A stretch of 64,000 nt of DNA from JAWLHU01 sp049325315 (GTDB taxonomy: Bacteria; Bacillota; Sulfobacillia; Symbiobacteriales; Symbiobacteriaceae). This document shows positions 49,206-56,400 of the stretch, in pieces; position 1 is the first letter of the stretch; every line of letters begins with the position of its first letter. The position numbers and the translations under genes were made by a program. The stretch covers positions 3,561 to 67,560 of the forward strand of contig JBMONB010000132.1 in NCBI GenBank assembly GCA_049325315.1, written 5' to 3'. The notes below the pieces were generated by a model. It was not told where the DNA came from, searched no databases, and saw only the letters and a list, made by a program, of their open reading frames with translations.

Positions 49206-50957
49206 ATGTGGCCCTTCACGCGGTCCCGCCCGCAGCCTGCGCCCTTGCTTGTGTCCGAGCCGTCGCAGGACTCCCCCGCACCGTCTCCCCTGAGCGAAGC
49301 AGCAGAGATGGAGCGCCTCCACGCCGACCTCTCGGGCCTTGTCGCCTACCTGGATGCCGAACTGGGCAATCTTCAGACCGATACCCCCCAGATGAGCGAT
49401 CCCGCCACAGCGGCCCTGGCAGACCGGCTGGGCGCGATGCGGGCCAGGGCGGCCGGCGTGCTCACCACCCTGGAGCGGGTGGTCACCCGCACCGCCTCTG
49501 AGGCGGCCCGCTCCTCTGTCAGGCTCAACACCATTGCCAGGCGCACCGAAGAGGTCCAGCAGTCTGCCGAGGAGGTGGGCGCTGCCACCGAGCAGCTCTA
49601 CGCCGGCATCAGCGAGGTGGCCCGTGCCTCGGAGGCGGCGGCGGAGCTCTCCCGGAAGATCGATGAGCTGACCGCCTCGGGGCAGCAGCGGAGCCAGGAG
49701 ACCGCCCACCTGGCCGCCCACCTCCAGCAGCAGATGCAGCAGGTGGTGACCCAACTCGATCAGCTGGCCGAGCATGTGCAGGCGATCGCCCCGCTCAGCG
49801 TGATCATCGACGGCATTGCCGCACGCACACACCTGCTGGCCCTGAACGCCGCCATCGAGGCGGCCCGGGCCGGGCAGGAGGGGAGAGGCTTTGCCGTGGT
49901 GGCCGCCGAGGTGCGGAAACTGGCGGAGACCACCGCCAAGCAGACCCGGCAGATCAGCGAGCTGGTCCGGCTGGTCACCGGGGAGATTCAGCCCGTGCAG
50001 AAGCTGCTGCACGAGGGCGTCCGCCATGTGGAAGCGACGGCGACCCAGACCGCCGAGGTGGGCGAGCAGTTGGAGACGATCCACCGCCTCTCCGGCGACA
50101 CCCGCAAGCAGATGGAGGATGTGGCCGCAGCGGTGGAGGAGCAGAGCGCCGCCGTGGAGTCGGTGCTGGCCGCTGTGCAGGAGAGCGTCACGCCGGCGGT
50201 GGGCGCCCTGAAGGAGCAGACCCAGGCGGTGGCCGGCGAGCTGATGCGGGTGGCCGAGCTGGTGGAGGAGGGGTATGGTCAACTGGGCTCCATCGGCTTG
50301 GAGACCACCTTCCACCGGGCGCTGGCGATGGCCCGCTCCCTCTCCCGGGAGGGGCGCGCCATCTTCGAGGAGGCGCTGGACGCCGGCGCCTTCCGCCTGG
50401 ACGACCTGCTCGCCTGGGAGTACACCGAGATCAAGGGGCCGGCCATCCATAGCCTCGGCCGCCTCTTCGATGTCAGCCGCGTCCCGGCTGCGGGCTTCAC
50501 GCCGCCCAAGTACGCCACCCGCTACGACGGGGCGGTCGACGAGGCGCTCCGGAAGCTGTACGACCGGATTCAGCAGTCCCACCCGGACTTCACGCCGCTC
50601 CTGATGGACCTGAACACCTACGTGCCCGCCCACACGGCGACCTTCAGCCGGGACTGGACCGGCGACCCGCAGAAGGACCTGGAGGGGAACCGGGTCAAGC
50701 GGTTCCTGACCAGCCCGGTGATGCTCCGGGCCGCCCGGACCGCCCTGGGCGGCGCCCCCCTGGCCGATCGGGTGGGCAGGCGGGAGCTCCAGGCCGCCGG
50801 CTGCCGCCTGACCGAGCCCAATGGCGGGGATAGCGCCTTCCAGGTGCTCACCTACGCCTCCGACCTCGGGGTGGTGGGCACGGTGGTGACGGTCCCCTTC
50901 TATGTGCGGGGCCATCGCTGGGGCTGCGCCCTCATCTACTACGTAAGCCGTGACTAG
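49206..50957 (+). CDS. Soluble methyl-accepting chemotaxis-type protein
   Basis: 583 residues from ATG at 49206 (AGAGGTGA upstream). No membrane helix: the N-terminus MWPFTRSRPQPAP leads straight into coiled coil. The conserved MCP hairpin is LLALNAAIEAARAGQEGRGFAVVAAEVRKLAETTAKQTRQI (around residues 212-245). The C-terminal 230 residues contain TPLLMDLNTYVPAHTATFSRDWTGDPQKDLEGNRVKRF and GVVGTVVTVPFYVRGHRWG, a sensory domain seen after the signalling domain in other cytoplasmic receptors. Presumably signals to CheA/CheW; no che genes are nearby. Confidence 0.9.
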   Translation: MWPFTRSRPQPAPLLVSEPSQDSPAPSPLSEAAEMERLHADLSGLVAYLDAELGNLQTDTPQMSDPATAALADRLGAMRARAAGVLTTLERVVTRTASEAARSSVRLNTIARRTEEVQQSAEEVGAATEQLYAGISEVARASEAAAELSRKIDELTASGQQRSQETAHLAAHLQQQMQQVVTQLDQLAEHVQAIAPLSVIIDGIAARTHLLALNAAIEAARAGQEGRGFAVVAAEVRKLAETTAKQTRQISELVRLVTGEIQPVQKLLHEGVRHVEATATQTAEVGEQLETIHRLSGDTRKQMEDVAAAVEEQSAAVESVLAAVQESVTPAVGALKEQTQAVAGELMRVAELVEEGYGQLGSIGLETTFHRALAMARSLSREGRAIFEEALDAGAFRLDDLLAWEYTEIKGPAIHSLGRLFDVSRVPAAGFTPPKYATRYDGAVDEALRKLYDRIQQSHPDFTPLLMDLNTYVPAHTATFSRDWTGDPQKDLEGNRVKRFLTSPVMLRAARTALGGAPLADRVGRRELQAAGCRLTEPNGGDSAFQVLTYASDLGVVGTVVTVPFYVRGHRWGCALIYYVSRD

Positions 50958-50961
50958 CCCC

Positions 50962-50992
50962 TTGCCCTGGAGTCAACTCCAGGGCTTATACT
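50962..50992 (+). promoter_or_regulatory. MerR-type promoter/operator (19-bp spacer)
   Basis: TTGCCC and TATACT separated by 19 bases, with the dyad CCTGGAGTCAACTCCAGG filling the spacer. Overlong spacers with a central GGAGT-CA-ACTCC dyad are the hallmark of MerR-family activation. The adjacent gene is a MerR regulator. Confidence 0.85.
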
Positions 50993-51019
50993 TTTTATGA
51001 GGAAAGGGGGCTGCCCTCC

Positions 51020-51409
51020 ATGCGTATCAGCACCTTCGCCGAACAGACCGGCCTGCCCGTGGATACGCTCCGCTACTACCAGAAGATCGGCCTGCTCACC
51101 CCCGCCACCGAGCGGGGCCAGCGCCGCTACACCGAGAACGACCGCCTGCGGGTGGAGGCGATTGCCACGCTGAAGCGGATGGGCTTTTCGCTCGATGAGA
51201 TCCGGCGGCTGCTGGAACTGGACGACCTGATCGAAACAAGCCTGCGCCATGGGATTCACCGCGGCGACCTCTCCCGGGAAGGGCTGGAACTGCTCCGGGA
51301 GAAGGAGGCCGCCCTCCGGCTGCGGGAAGAGGAGATCCGACAGGTGCGGCAGCATCTGGCCCGTCTCATGGAGAAGCTCGAGCGGTTCCCGAGGGGGGAG
51401 GAGCCTTGA
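51020..51409 (+). CDS. MerR-family transcriptional regulator
   Basis: 129 residues. N-terminal MerR helix RISTFAEQTGLPVDTLRYYQKIGLLTPATERGQRRYTENDRLRVEAIATLKRMGFSLDEIRRLLEL, then a coiled-coil dimerisation helix. No cysteine-rich metal site at the C-terminus, so it is more like aldehyde/electrophile or redox-type MerR proteins (AdhR-like). It activates from the overlapping 19-bp promoter and is coupled to the aldo/keto reductase it probably controls. Confidence 0.92.
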   Translation: MRISTFAEQTGLPVDTLRYYQKIGLLTPATERGQRRYTENDRLRVEAIATLKRMGFSLDEIRRLLELDDLIETSLRHGIHRGDLSREGLELLREKEAALRLREEEIRQVRQHLARLMEKLERFPRGEEP

Positions 51410-52557
51410 CCGGCTGCCGCATCGGCGTCGGGCTCTACGCCCTCAGCGGGGCTTACGGCCCCAGGGATCCGGGCCAGGTCCGGGAGATGCTGGCCCGCGC
51501 CATCGACCTGGGTGTCGATTCCTTCGACACGGCCGACCAGTACGGCCCGGCTGAGGCGGTGCTGGGCGAGGCTATCCGGCCCTGGCGGCAAAACCTCTTC
51601 CTGTCGACCAAGGTCGGCCTGACGGAGGGCGGGGGCCGCAACTGCTCCCCGGCCCACATTCGGGCTGCCTGCGAGGCGAGCCTGCGGCGGCTGCAGACCG
51701 ACTACATCGACCTGTACCAGATCCACTTTGATGATCCCGACACCCCGGTGGCCGAAACGGTGGGGGCCCTGGAAGAGCTGGTGACCAGGGGCTGGATCCG
51801 CCACTACGGGGTGGGCCACCTGCCCCGGGAGCGGGTGGTCGAGTACATACAAGTGGGCCGCCCGTGGTCGGTCATGCTCGAGTGCAGCCCCGTGGCGACC
51901 ACCACCTATGCCGACCTGCGCCCGCTGGCGGAGGCGCATGGCGTGCGGCTGATTGCCATGAGCGGCACCGCCCGCGGCCTGCTGACGGGGAAGATCCGTC
52001 CCGGCCACGCCTTTACCGCCGGCGATATCCGCCGCATTGACCCGCTCTTCCGGCGGTCGCTCTTCGCCTCGGGCCTGCGGGTGCTGGCCCGCCTGGAGGA
52101 GCTGGCCCGGGCCTGCGGCCGGACCCCCGTGCAGGTGGCGCTGAACTGGACGCTCAGCCGCCCGGGCGTCTGGCGGGTGCTGGTGGGGCCGTCGACCATC
52201 GCGCACCTGGAGGAGGACCTGGGCGCCCAGGGCTGGCGCCTGGCCAGCCACGACCTGGAAGAGCTGGATGCCCTTCTCGCTCGGGAGGAAGGGGTCAGGC
52301 GGGAGCAGTTGGCGCAGGATGTCGCTGCGATCCTGACCGCCCCGCTGCCGGCGGCTGGCGGCGAGGCTGTGGCGGACCTGCTCTACGCCCTCTCCGGCAT
52401 GATCGACCTGGGCTGGGCGGCCGAGCGGGAGGTCTTGCCCCAGGCCCGGGCGGTCCTGGGCGCCCGCAGGGGCGAGGGGAGCCGGCGCAGCCTGGAGGTC
52501 GTGCAGGTGGCGCTGGCCGAGCGCCTTCCCGCTTCGCCGGCCACAGGCGACCGCTGA
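51406..52557 (+). CDS. Aldo/keto reductase with C-terminal extension
   Basis: 383 residues starting TTG, overlapping the MerR stop (TTGA), with GGGAGGAG upstream. AKR core: DSFDTADQYGPAEAVLGEAIR, LSTKVGLTEGG, DYIDLYQIHFDD, then GTARGLLTGK. The last ~90 residues (after LVGPSTIAHLEEDL...) extend beyond a standard reductase and look helical (QLAQDVAAILTAPLP..., DLLYALSGMIDLGWA). MerR-AKR pairs usually detoxify reactive aldehydes. Confidence 0.9.
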   Translation: MTGCRIGVGLYALSGAYGPRDPGQVREMLARAIDLGVDSFDTADQYGPAEAVLGEAIRPWRQNLFLSTKVGLTEGGGRNCSPAHIRAACEASLRRLQTDYIDLYQIHFDDPDTPVAETVGALEELVTRGWIRHYGVGHLPRERVVEYIQVGRPWSVMLECSPVATTTYADLRPLAEAHGVRLIAMSGTARGLLTGKIRPGHAFTAGDIRRIDPLFRRSLFASGLRVLARLEELARACGRTPVQVALNWTLSRPGVWRVLVGPSTIAHLEEDLGAQGWRLASHDLEELDALLAREEGVRREQLAQDVAAILTAPLPAAGGEAVADLLYALSGMIDLGWAAEREVLPQARAVLGARRGEGSRRSLEVVQVALAERLPASPATGDR

Positions 52558-53067
52558 TCTCTCGCCGTTCCGCACGTTTCCCCACGTTTTCCCGCCGATC
52601 CCCGCCGAGTCGAACCTAGCTCCGAGAAGGGTTTCAGGGATCGGCGGGTTCGAGGGGTTCCTGTGAGGTCCCCTTTGACCCCCGCCACCGCCCCCGGAAG
52701 CCGGGGGAGGGGCAGGTTCTCCAGCCCGGTCGGGACAAGGCTCACGAGACGCGCACGCGGGAGATGAGGCCCGCCTTCTCGTGCCCTTGCGTGCATCGTG
52801 GATCGCTGTCTGATCGGGCCGGACCAATCCGAATCGATCCAAATCGAGCCGAACCTTCTCTCGCCGTTGCTCGCCAATCCGAATCGTTCCTCGCCAATTC
52901 TCGCCGTTCCGGGTATGCCCGACGCTTCGGGCAGGAAGGACCCCCGTCCCGTTCAAAACCGAACGGTGGCGGGGGTTCGCCATTGATCCCGAATCATCCA
53001 TTTCCCGAGCCCTGCGCCAGGCAGACCATCATGACCCTTGAACGAGAAATTTTTCCTTGAAACCCTC
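52558..53067. repeat. Structured, repeat-rich intergenic region
   Basis: 510 bases without a gene. Contents: inverted repeat CCCGCCGATCCC / GGGATCGGCGGG (52591-52602 and 52637-52648); hairpin CCCCCGG-AAG-CCGGGGG (52691-52707); TCTCGCCGTT at 52560, 52859 and 52899; CCAATCCGAATCG at 52824 and 52874; hairpin TGCCCGA-CGCT-TCGGGCA (52916-52933); and a compound hairpin (ACCCCCG, CCGTTC / GAACGG, CGGGGGT; 52940-52976). Could be a terminator array, small RNA or recombination scar. Confidence 0.5.
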
Positions 53068-53096
53068 TTGACCCCATCAACCCTGACTTGTATAGT
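53068..53096 (+). promoter_or_regulatory. Strong sigma-A-like promoter
   Basis: TTGACC, 17-base spacer, TATAGT; followed by a 50-base leader and AAAGGAGG before the ATG at 53148. Confidence 0.8.
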
Positions 53097-53147
53097 CTTA
53101 ACTAGTCCAACATGTTCCAAAAATCTCCCTTAAAGGAGGTCCGAGCG

Positions 53148-53684
53148 ATGACAACGCCCAACGGAAACGGTGCCAACAACGGCTGGAAGGACGTAGTCAG
53201 CGGTTATCAGCGCGGCGATGCCAACAAGGTGGGCGCCTACGTCACGGTCACCAAGCACGGGGCGGTGGAGGCCCCGGTCGAACCGACCGCCATGCTGCTC
53301 CAGTGCATCCGGGAGCGGGGGCTGGCAAAGACCAGGTGCCTGCTCCAGTTCAAGGCCAACACGGATCTGGGCCAGGTCGCGGCGATCCCGATCCCGACGA
53401 AGGCCGGCACCCCCGCCTCCGGCCAGATAAACTGGTCCCGCGGCAAGGGCTCGCCCCGGGCCTCCTTCCACATCGGCGGGGTCTTCAAGGATTACCCGGA
53501 ACTGGCCCCCATCGGCGAGGTCCGGTGCCAGGTGGATATCGATACCGCTCCCGACGGGCTCCCCATGCTGATCATCGCCGTGAAGGCGGGGGTCGGTACC
53601 CAGACCACCTCGAACTCCGGCAGCCACCCGAACCCCACCCCCGGCGCCCAGGCGGCGGCGGGCGGGGAGGAGGGGGCGGAGTAG
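53148..53684 (+). CDS. Unknown protein of the accessory island (178 aa)
   Basis: 178 residues; excellent AAAGGAGG and promoter. The body (WKDVVSGYQRGDANKVGAYVTVTKHG, TAMLLQCIRERGLAKTRCLLQFKANTDLGQVAAIPIPTK, INWSRGKGSPRASFHIGGVFKDY) looks like a compact folded domain; the C-terminus is low-complexity (GGEEGAE). I recognise no family. A coding-like stretch follows in another frame, so the true protein may continue past a frameshift. Confidence 0.7.
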   Translation: MTTPNGNGANNGWKDVVSGYQRGDANKVGAYVTVTKHGAVEAPVEPTAMLLQCIRERGLAKTRCLLQFKANTDLGQVAAIPIPTKAGTPASGQINWSRGKGSPRASFHIGGVFKDYPELAPIGEVRCQVDIDTAPDGLPMLIIAVKAGVGTQTTSNSGSHPNPTPGAQAAAGGEEGAE

Positions 53685-53836
53685 CCCGACGGCAGGGATA
53701 CGATGACAAGTGGGCCTTTCCGGTCCCCGCCGATCTGGACATCTCATCGGGCGACCCGGCCCGGATCCTGATCAACTTCCTCACCTACTGCGGTGCCGGG
53801 CCCATTCCACCGGTTCAAGGAGGTGTATTGCCGTGA
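53685..53836 (+). pseudogene. Coding-like tail in a shifted frame after the 178-aa gene
   Basis: No start codon, but the frame reads naturally (YDDKWAFPVPADLDISSG, then GDPARILINFLTYCG) and ends at the TGA at 53834-53836, next to the DUF1828 start. A G-rich run (GGGAGGAGGGGGCGGAG, 53662-53682) just upstream is a likely indel or slippage site. Either the C-terminus of the preceding gene, lost by frameshift, or a small ORF fragment. Confidence 0.4.
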
Positions 53837-54255
53837 AACCCGTGCACGACCTGGTCGCATCCTACCTTGACTGGCTGAAGAGCACCATCACCGTCAAGGA
53901 TCTGGACGGATGGTCTCAAAACTCCACGCCCTTCCTGGATCGGCACAACGACTATCTACAAATCTACGTCAAGGCGGATGGCGACTCGTTCCTCCTGACC
54001 GATGACGGCTTCGTCCTGGCCGACCTGAGCGCCTCCGGTTGCGATATCGCCACCCCGCGTCGCCGAGAACTTCTCACACAGATCGTGAACGGGTTCGGGT
54101 TGCAGGTGGAAGATGACGAACTGACCACGCGGGCCACGACATCCACTTTCGCTCAACGTAAGCACTCCCTCCTCCAGGCGATGATCAGTGTCAACGACCT
54201 GTTCCTGACCAGTCGCAGCACCGTGCGTGGGCTCTTCCTGGAGGAGGTCGAGTAA
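53833..54255 (+). CDS. DUF1828-type protein
   Basis: 140 residues from GTG at 53833 with AAGGAGG 9 bases upstream. Family-like core: TPFLDRHNDYLQIYVKADGDSFLLTDDGFVLADLSASGCDIATPRRRELLTQIVNGFGLQV and DDELTTRAT. DUF1828 proteins are found in defence and mobile-element neighbourhoods; biochemical role unknown. It ends at RGLFLEEVE, shorter than members with an attached DUF1829, so it may be the DUF1828 part only. A broken copy lies at 56189. Confidence 0.75.
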   Translation: MKPVHDLVASYLDWLKSTITVKDLDGWSQNSTPFLDRHNDYLQIYVKADGDSFLLTDDGFVLADLSASGCDIATPRRRELLTQIVNGFGLQVEDDELTTRATTSTFAQRKHSLLQAMISVNDLFLTSRSTVRGLFLEEVE

Positions 54256-54280
54256 CTCCTGGTTGCCGGCAGGAGTATCG

Positions 54281-54313
54281 ACGAACCGGACCTGCCAGCT
54301 GGGTCCGGTTCGT
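54281..54313. terminator. Hairpin after the DUF1828 gene, duplicated at 56256
   Basis: Perfect 12-bp stem ACGAACCGGACC / GGTCCGGTTCGT. No T-tract. It ends against the stop of the convergent AHH remnant. Confidence 0.65.
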
Positions 54314-54314
54314 C

Positions 54315-54758
54315 CTACTTGCCGCGGGGTGTCAACTCGTCGGCGATCTCCTGGAGGAACTCAATTGCCTCTTCTCTGGTTGTTGCAAGTTCCAGGCGTC
54401 TCGTTACCTCCATATAATAGTCGTCGGTGTGCAACGATGGGTGGTGCGCTCCGCCATTCATGACCCTTGGGCTTCCGGGCAGGAACACCCCGTTCTCAGC
54501 AGCGTTAATGTCAACGCCGAACTTGTCCAGTATCCGCCTGGCATCCTCTACTCGCTTGTCGTTTCCAGCGACGATATGGTGGTCGTGTTACCCGAACGGC
54601 TTGGTCAGGTTCGGATTCTGGGCGAGCATGTTCGTGGCCAACCTTTCGGAATCGCTCTTCGCAAAGCTCTTTGCGATCTGAATGAAATCATCGAGCCTCT
54701 TGCCCGCCTGAACCATTCGCTCCGCTGTATTCGATTGCGAGAGGCCCACAGAATCGTT
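54315..54758 (-). pseudogene. Decayed AHH-type nuclease (toxin) gene
   Basis: On the minus strand an open frame from about 54758 (SQSNTAERMVQAGKRLDDFI... NMLAQNPNLTKPFG) is interrupted by TAA at 54588-54590; directly after it the frame continues with HDHHIVAGNDKRVEDARRILDKFG and then NGVFLPGSPRV, GAHHPSLHTDDYYMEVTRRL to a stop at 54315. HHIV...NGVFLP...HHP..HT..YY is the AHH HNH-like nuclease signature of polymorphic toxins. No start or ribosome site remains, so it is a C-terminal toxin remnant. Confidence 0.6.
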
Positions 54759-54922
54759 GCCGCAACATCTTTGGCAAACGCGGGTTTGTTGGAAGCCTTG
54801 AGGAATCCGTTAAATAGCTACAAAGAGCTATCCAAACTAATAGTATATTGCGGTAATTTAGACGCACACTTCATTCCCGCATATGCGTGACTCATCTGTA
54901 TACTTGAGGGAATTGTTGAACA

Positions 54923-55789
54923 GTGAGACGCAGTGTGAGAATCGGACTAGTTGTTGCGGCAACAACGGCACCGGAACAGGGCACATACGCGGCACAGGGT
55001 GCCAAGCCGCCTGGCCGAGCCTGGGACGTTTCGCTCTTGGAGAAGGCAGGACTGACCAAGGCAGACATCGTAGAACTGAATCCCTCCTGGGCCCGTTGGC
55101 TGATGGCGGATCTAGCCACCGGTGATATTACACCAGAACACGCCAGAACGTTCGTGGCTACTTCCCGGACCATGCCGCACCTTGAGGGTGAAGGACCTGC
55201 CGTCCCCTTGGGACCCAAACCGCCTATGTGGGGTCACTACCGCCAGACGGAATCCACACTGTCTGCTACCAGCACCTCCAGCACGTGCAAGCAGGCCTGG
55301 AACGGATCCGGTACCGGTGCCTGGTATCGCGTTGACACCGACTGCCGCTGGAGTCCGTGGGCGGCCACCTCCTACGACATCTACTTTGGCACTGTTACAT
55401 ACGGTCCAGACCGGGAGGGTGTGGATGGGATGTATCAGAGCCTCGGAGTGTTCAACACCTCCACCGGTGCTGGCGGTGACATCGGCTTCATGCACTTCAA
55501 GGACCCTGCCGATAGCAAGTATAAGTGGGTTAACTACGGCAGCGACGGCCCCAAGCCGGAGGACTGGAAGTACGGATCGATCATCATTAATCCTGCCGTG
55601 AACCCCTGGATCGACGTGCTCCTTGAGATCCCGGAGAATGGTAAGCTAAAGATGACCGTGAAGGACCACTCGTCCGGTGCGGCCCTTGGCTCCCAGACAA
55701 TCACGGGCTGGAAGTCCGACCTTGGCCTTAACCCGGCCGGAGATGATATCGGGTGGTATCGCTTCCCTGTGATCCGCGTCTTACGGTAA
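54923..55789 (+). CDS. Unknown, possibly secreted beta-rich protein
   Basis: 288 residues from a GTG; no strong ribosome site. The N-terminus MRRSVRIGLVVAATTAPEQG is only weakly signal-like. The second half (TSYDIYFGTVTYGPDREGVDGMYQSLGVFN, GGDIGFMHFKDPADSKYKWVNY, DVLLEIPENGKLKMTVKD) reads as a lectin/LamG-like sandwich, slightly reminiscent of Bacillus YrpD. Codon use is less GC-rich than its neighbours. The end overlaps a coding-like stretch in another frame, so the C-terminus may be frameshifted. Confidence 0.55.
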   Translation: MRRSVRIGLVVAATTAPEQGTYAAQGAKPPGRAWDVSLLEKAGLTKADIVELNPSWARWLMADLATGDITPEHARTFVATSRTMPHLEGEGPAVPLGPKPPMWGHYRQTESTLSATSTSSTCKQAWNGSGTGAWYRVDTDCRWSPWAATSYDIYFGTVTYGPDREGVDGMYQSLGVFNTSTGAGGDIGFMHFKDPADSKYKWVNYGSDGPKPEDWKYGSIIINPAVNPWIDVLLEIPENGKLKMTVKDHSSGAALGSQTITGWKSDLGLNPAGDDIGWYRFPVIRVLR

Positions 55790-55800
55790 CCTATGTGCAG

Positions 55801-56115
55801 ATGGTAGTGCCACCAGGGGTCTCGCGTCAGGGGAGCCCGACCACGGGATACATGCGCGTGAACTTCAGTATGGAAACAGGAGAGAGCTTTTCCCTCTTCG
55901 AGTCCAACGGGAGCATCACCGTCGATGGGGAGGGTTTCCTCCTGGAAGAGCGAGATGCGGTGTTCCGCCAGGCCGGAGATGCCAGGCATCTCTGGGTCGA
56001 TCTGGGCGACCTCGAGATCGTTTTGGACAGCACTTCTATGACCAGAACCGAACTGGAGGCGGTCGCCATCGACTTCATCCACCGATTCGTCAACGAATCA
56101 TCCAAGTGCAGATGA
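55801..56115 (+). CDS. Hypothetical ORF (about 104 aa), start uncertain
   Basis: The frame is open from about 55753 and the ATG at 55801 has no ribosome site. Product VSRQGSPTTGYMRVNFSMETGESFSLFESN..., RHLWVDLGDLEIVLDSTSM is plausible protein but unrecognised. Either an independent small gene or the displaced tail of the preceding one. Confidence 0.4.
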   Translation: MVVPPGVSRQGSPTTGYMRVNFSMETGESFSLFESNGSITVDGEGFLLEERDAVFRQAGDARHLWVDLGDLEIVLDSTSMTRTELEAVAIDFIHRFVNESSKCR

Positions 56116-56126
56116 TATACGGAGAG

Positions 56127-56157
56127 GGGGCTGTCCCAAAAGTCATCTCAGATGACT
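56127..56157. mobile_element. Transposon-end-like remnant
   Basis: GGGGCTGTCCCAAAAGTCA resembles the terminal inverted repeat of IS1182/IS5-type elements, and is followed by a dyad AGTCATC-TCA-GATGACT (56141-56157). No transposase remains. Confidence 0.35.
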
Positions 56158-56188
56158 AGTAGTGCTCCGTTAGCAGGAATCTGCAATT

Positions 56189-56250
56189 CGGATGGCGACT
56201 CGTTGATCCTGATCGATGACGGCTTCGTCCTGGCCGACCTGAGGGCCTGA
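56189..56250 (+). pseudogene. Broken second copy of the DUF1828 gene
   Basis: 56189-56247 matches 53975-54033 with 4 mismatches in 59 bases (DGDSLILIDDGFVLADL) and then stops at TGA. The rest of the gene is deleted, but the downstream hairpin is retained. Confidence 0.75.
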
Positions 56251-56255
56251 ACCGA

Positions 56256-56288
56256 ACGAACCGGACCTGCCAGTTGGGTCCGGTTTGT
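56256..56288. repeat. Second copy of the 54281 hairpin
   Basis: ACGAACCGGACC ... GGTCCGGTTTGT, 2 mismatches in 33 bases to 54281-54313; followed by CCCATTTTGC. Confidence 0.7.
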
Positions 56289-56400
56289 CCCATTTTGCAG
56301 GGAACAAATAGTTAATAGTCGAAACTATTTCGGGGGAATCCGCCGCACGCAAGAAGCGTACGGTCGGGAAGGAAGAGGCATAACAAGGGGGACGAGAAAC

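Noticed and set aside
50963..50984. GCCCTGGAGT / ACTCCAGGGC hairpin read as terminator of the chemoreceptor gene
   Set aside because: It coincides exactly with the spacer of a MerR-type promoter whose regulator follows; the promoter reading explains more, although both could apply.
52637..52660. GGTTCGAGG string resembling a tRNA T-arm
   Set aside because: No acceptor, D-arm or anticodon stem can be built around it; the surrounding inverted repeat explains the region better.
54429..54890. Plus-strand 153-aa ORF
   Set aside because: The opposite strand reads as an AHH nuclease with recognisable motifs, so the plus frame is a shadow.
54950..54966. Perfect palindrome GTTGTTGC-G-GCAACAAC
   Set aside because: It is inside the 54923 coding frame (VVAATT codons) and has no partner copies; an operator reading is not supported.
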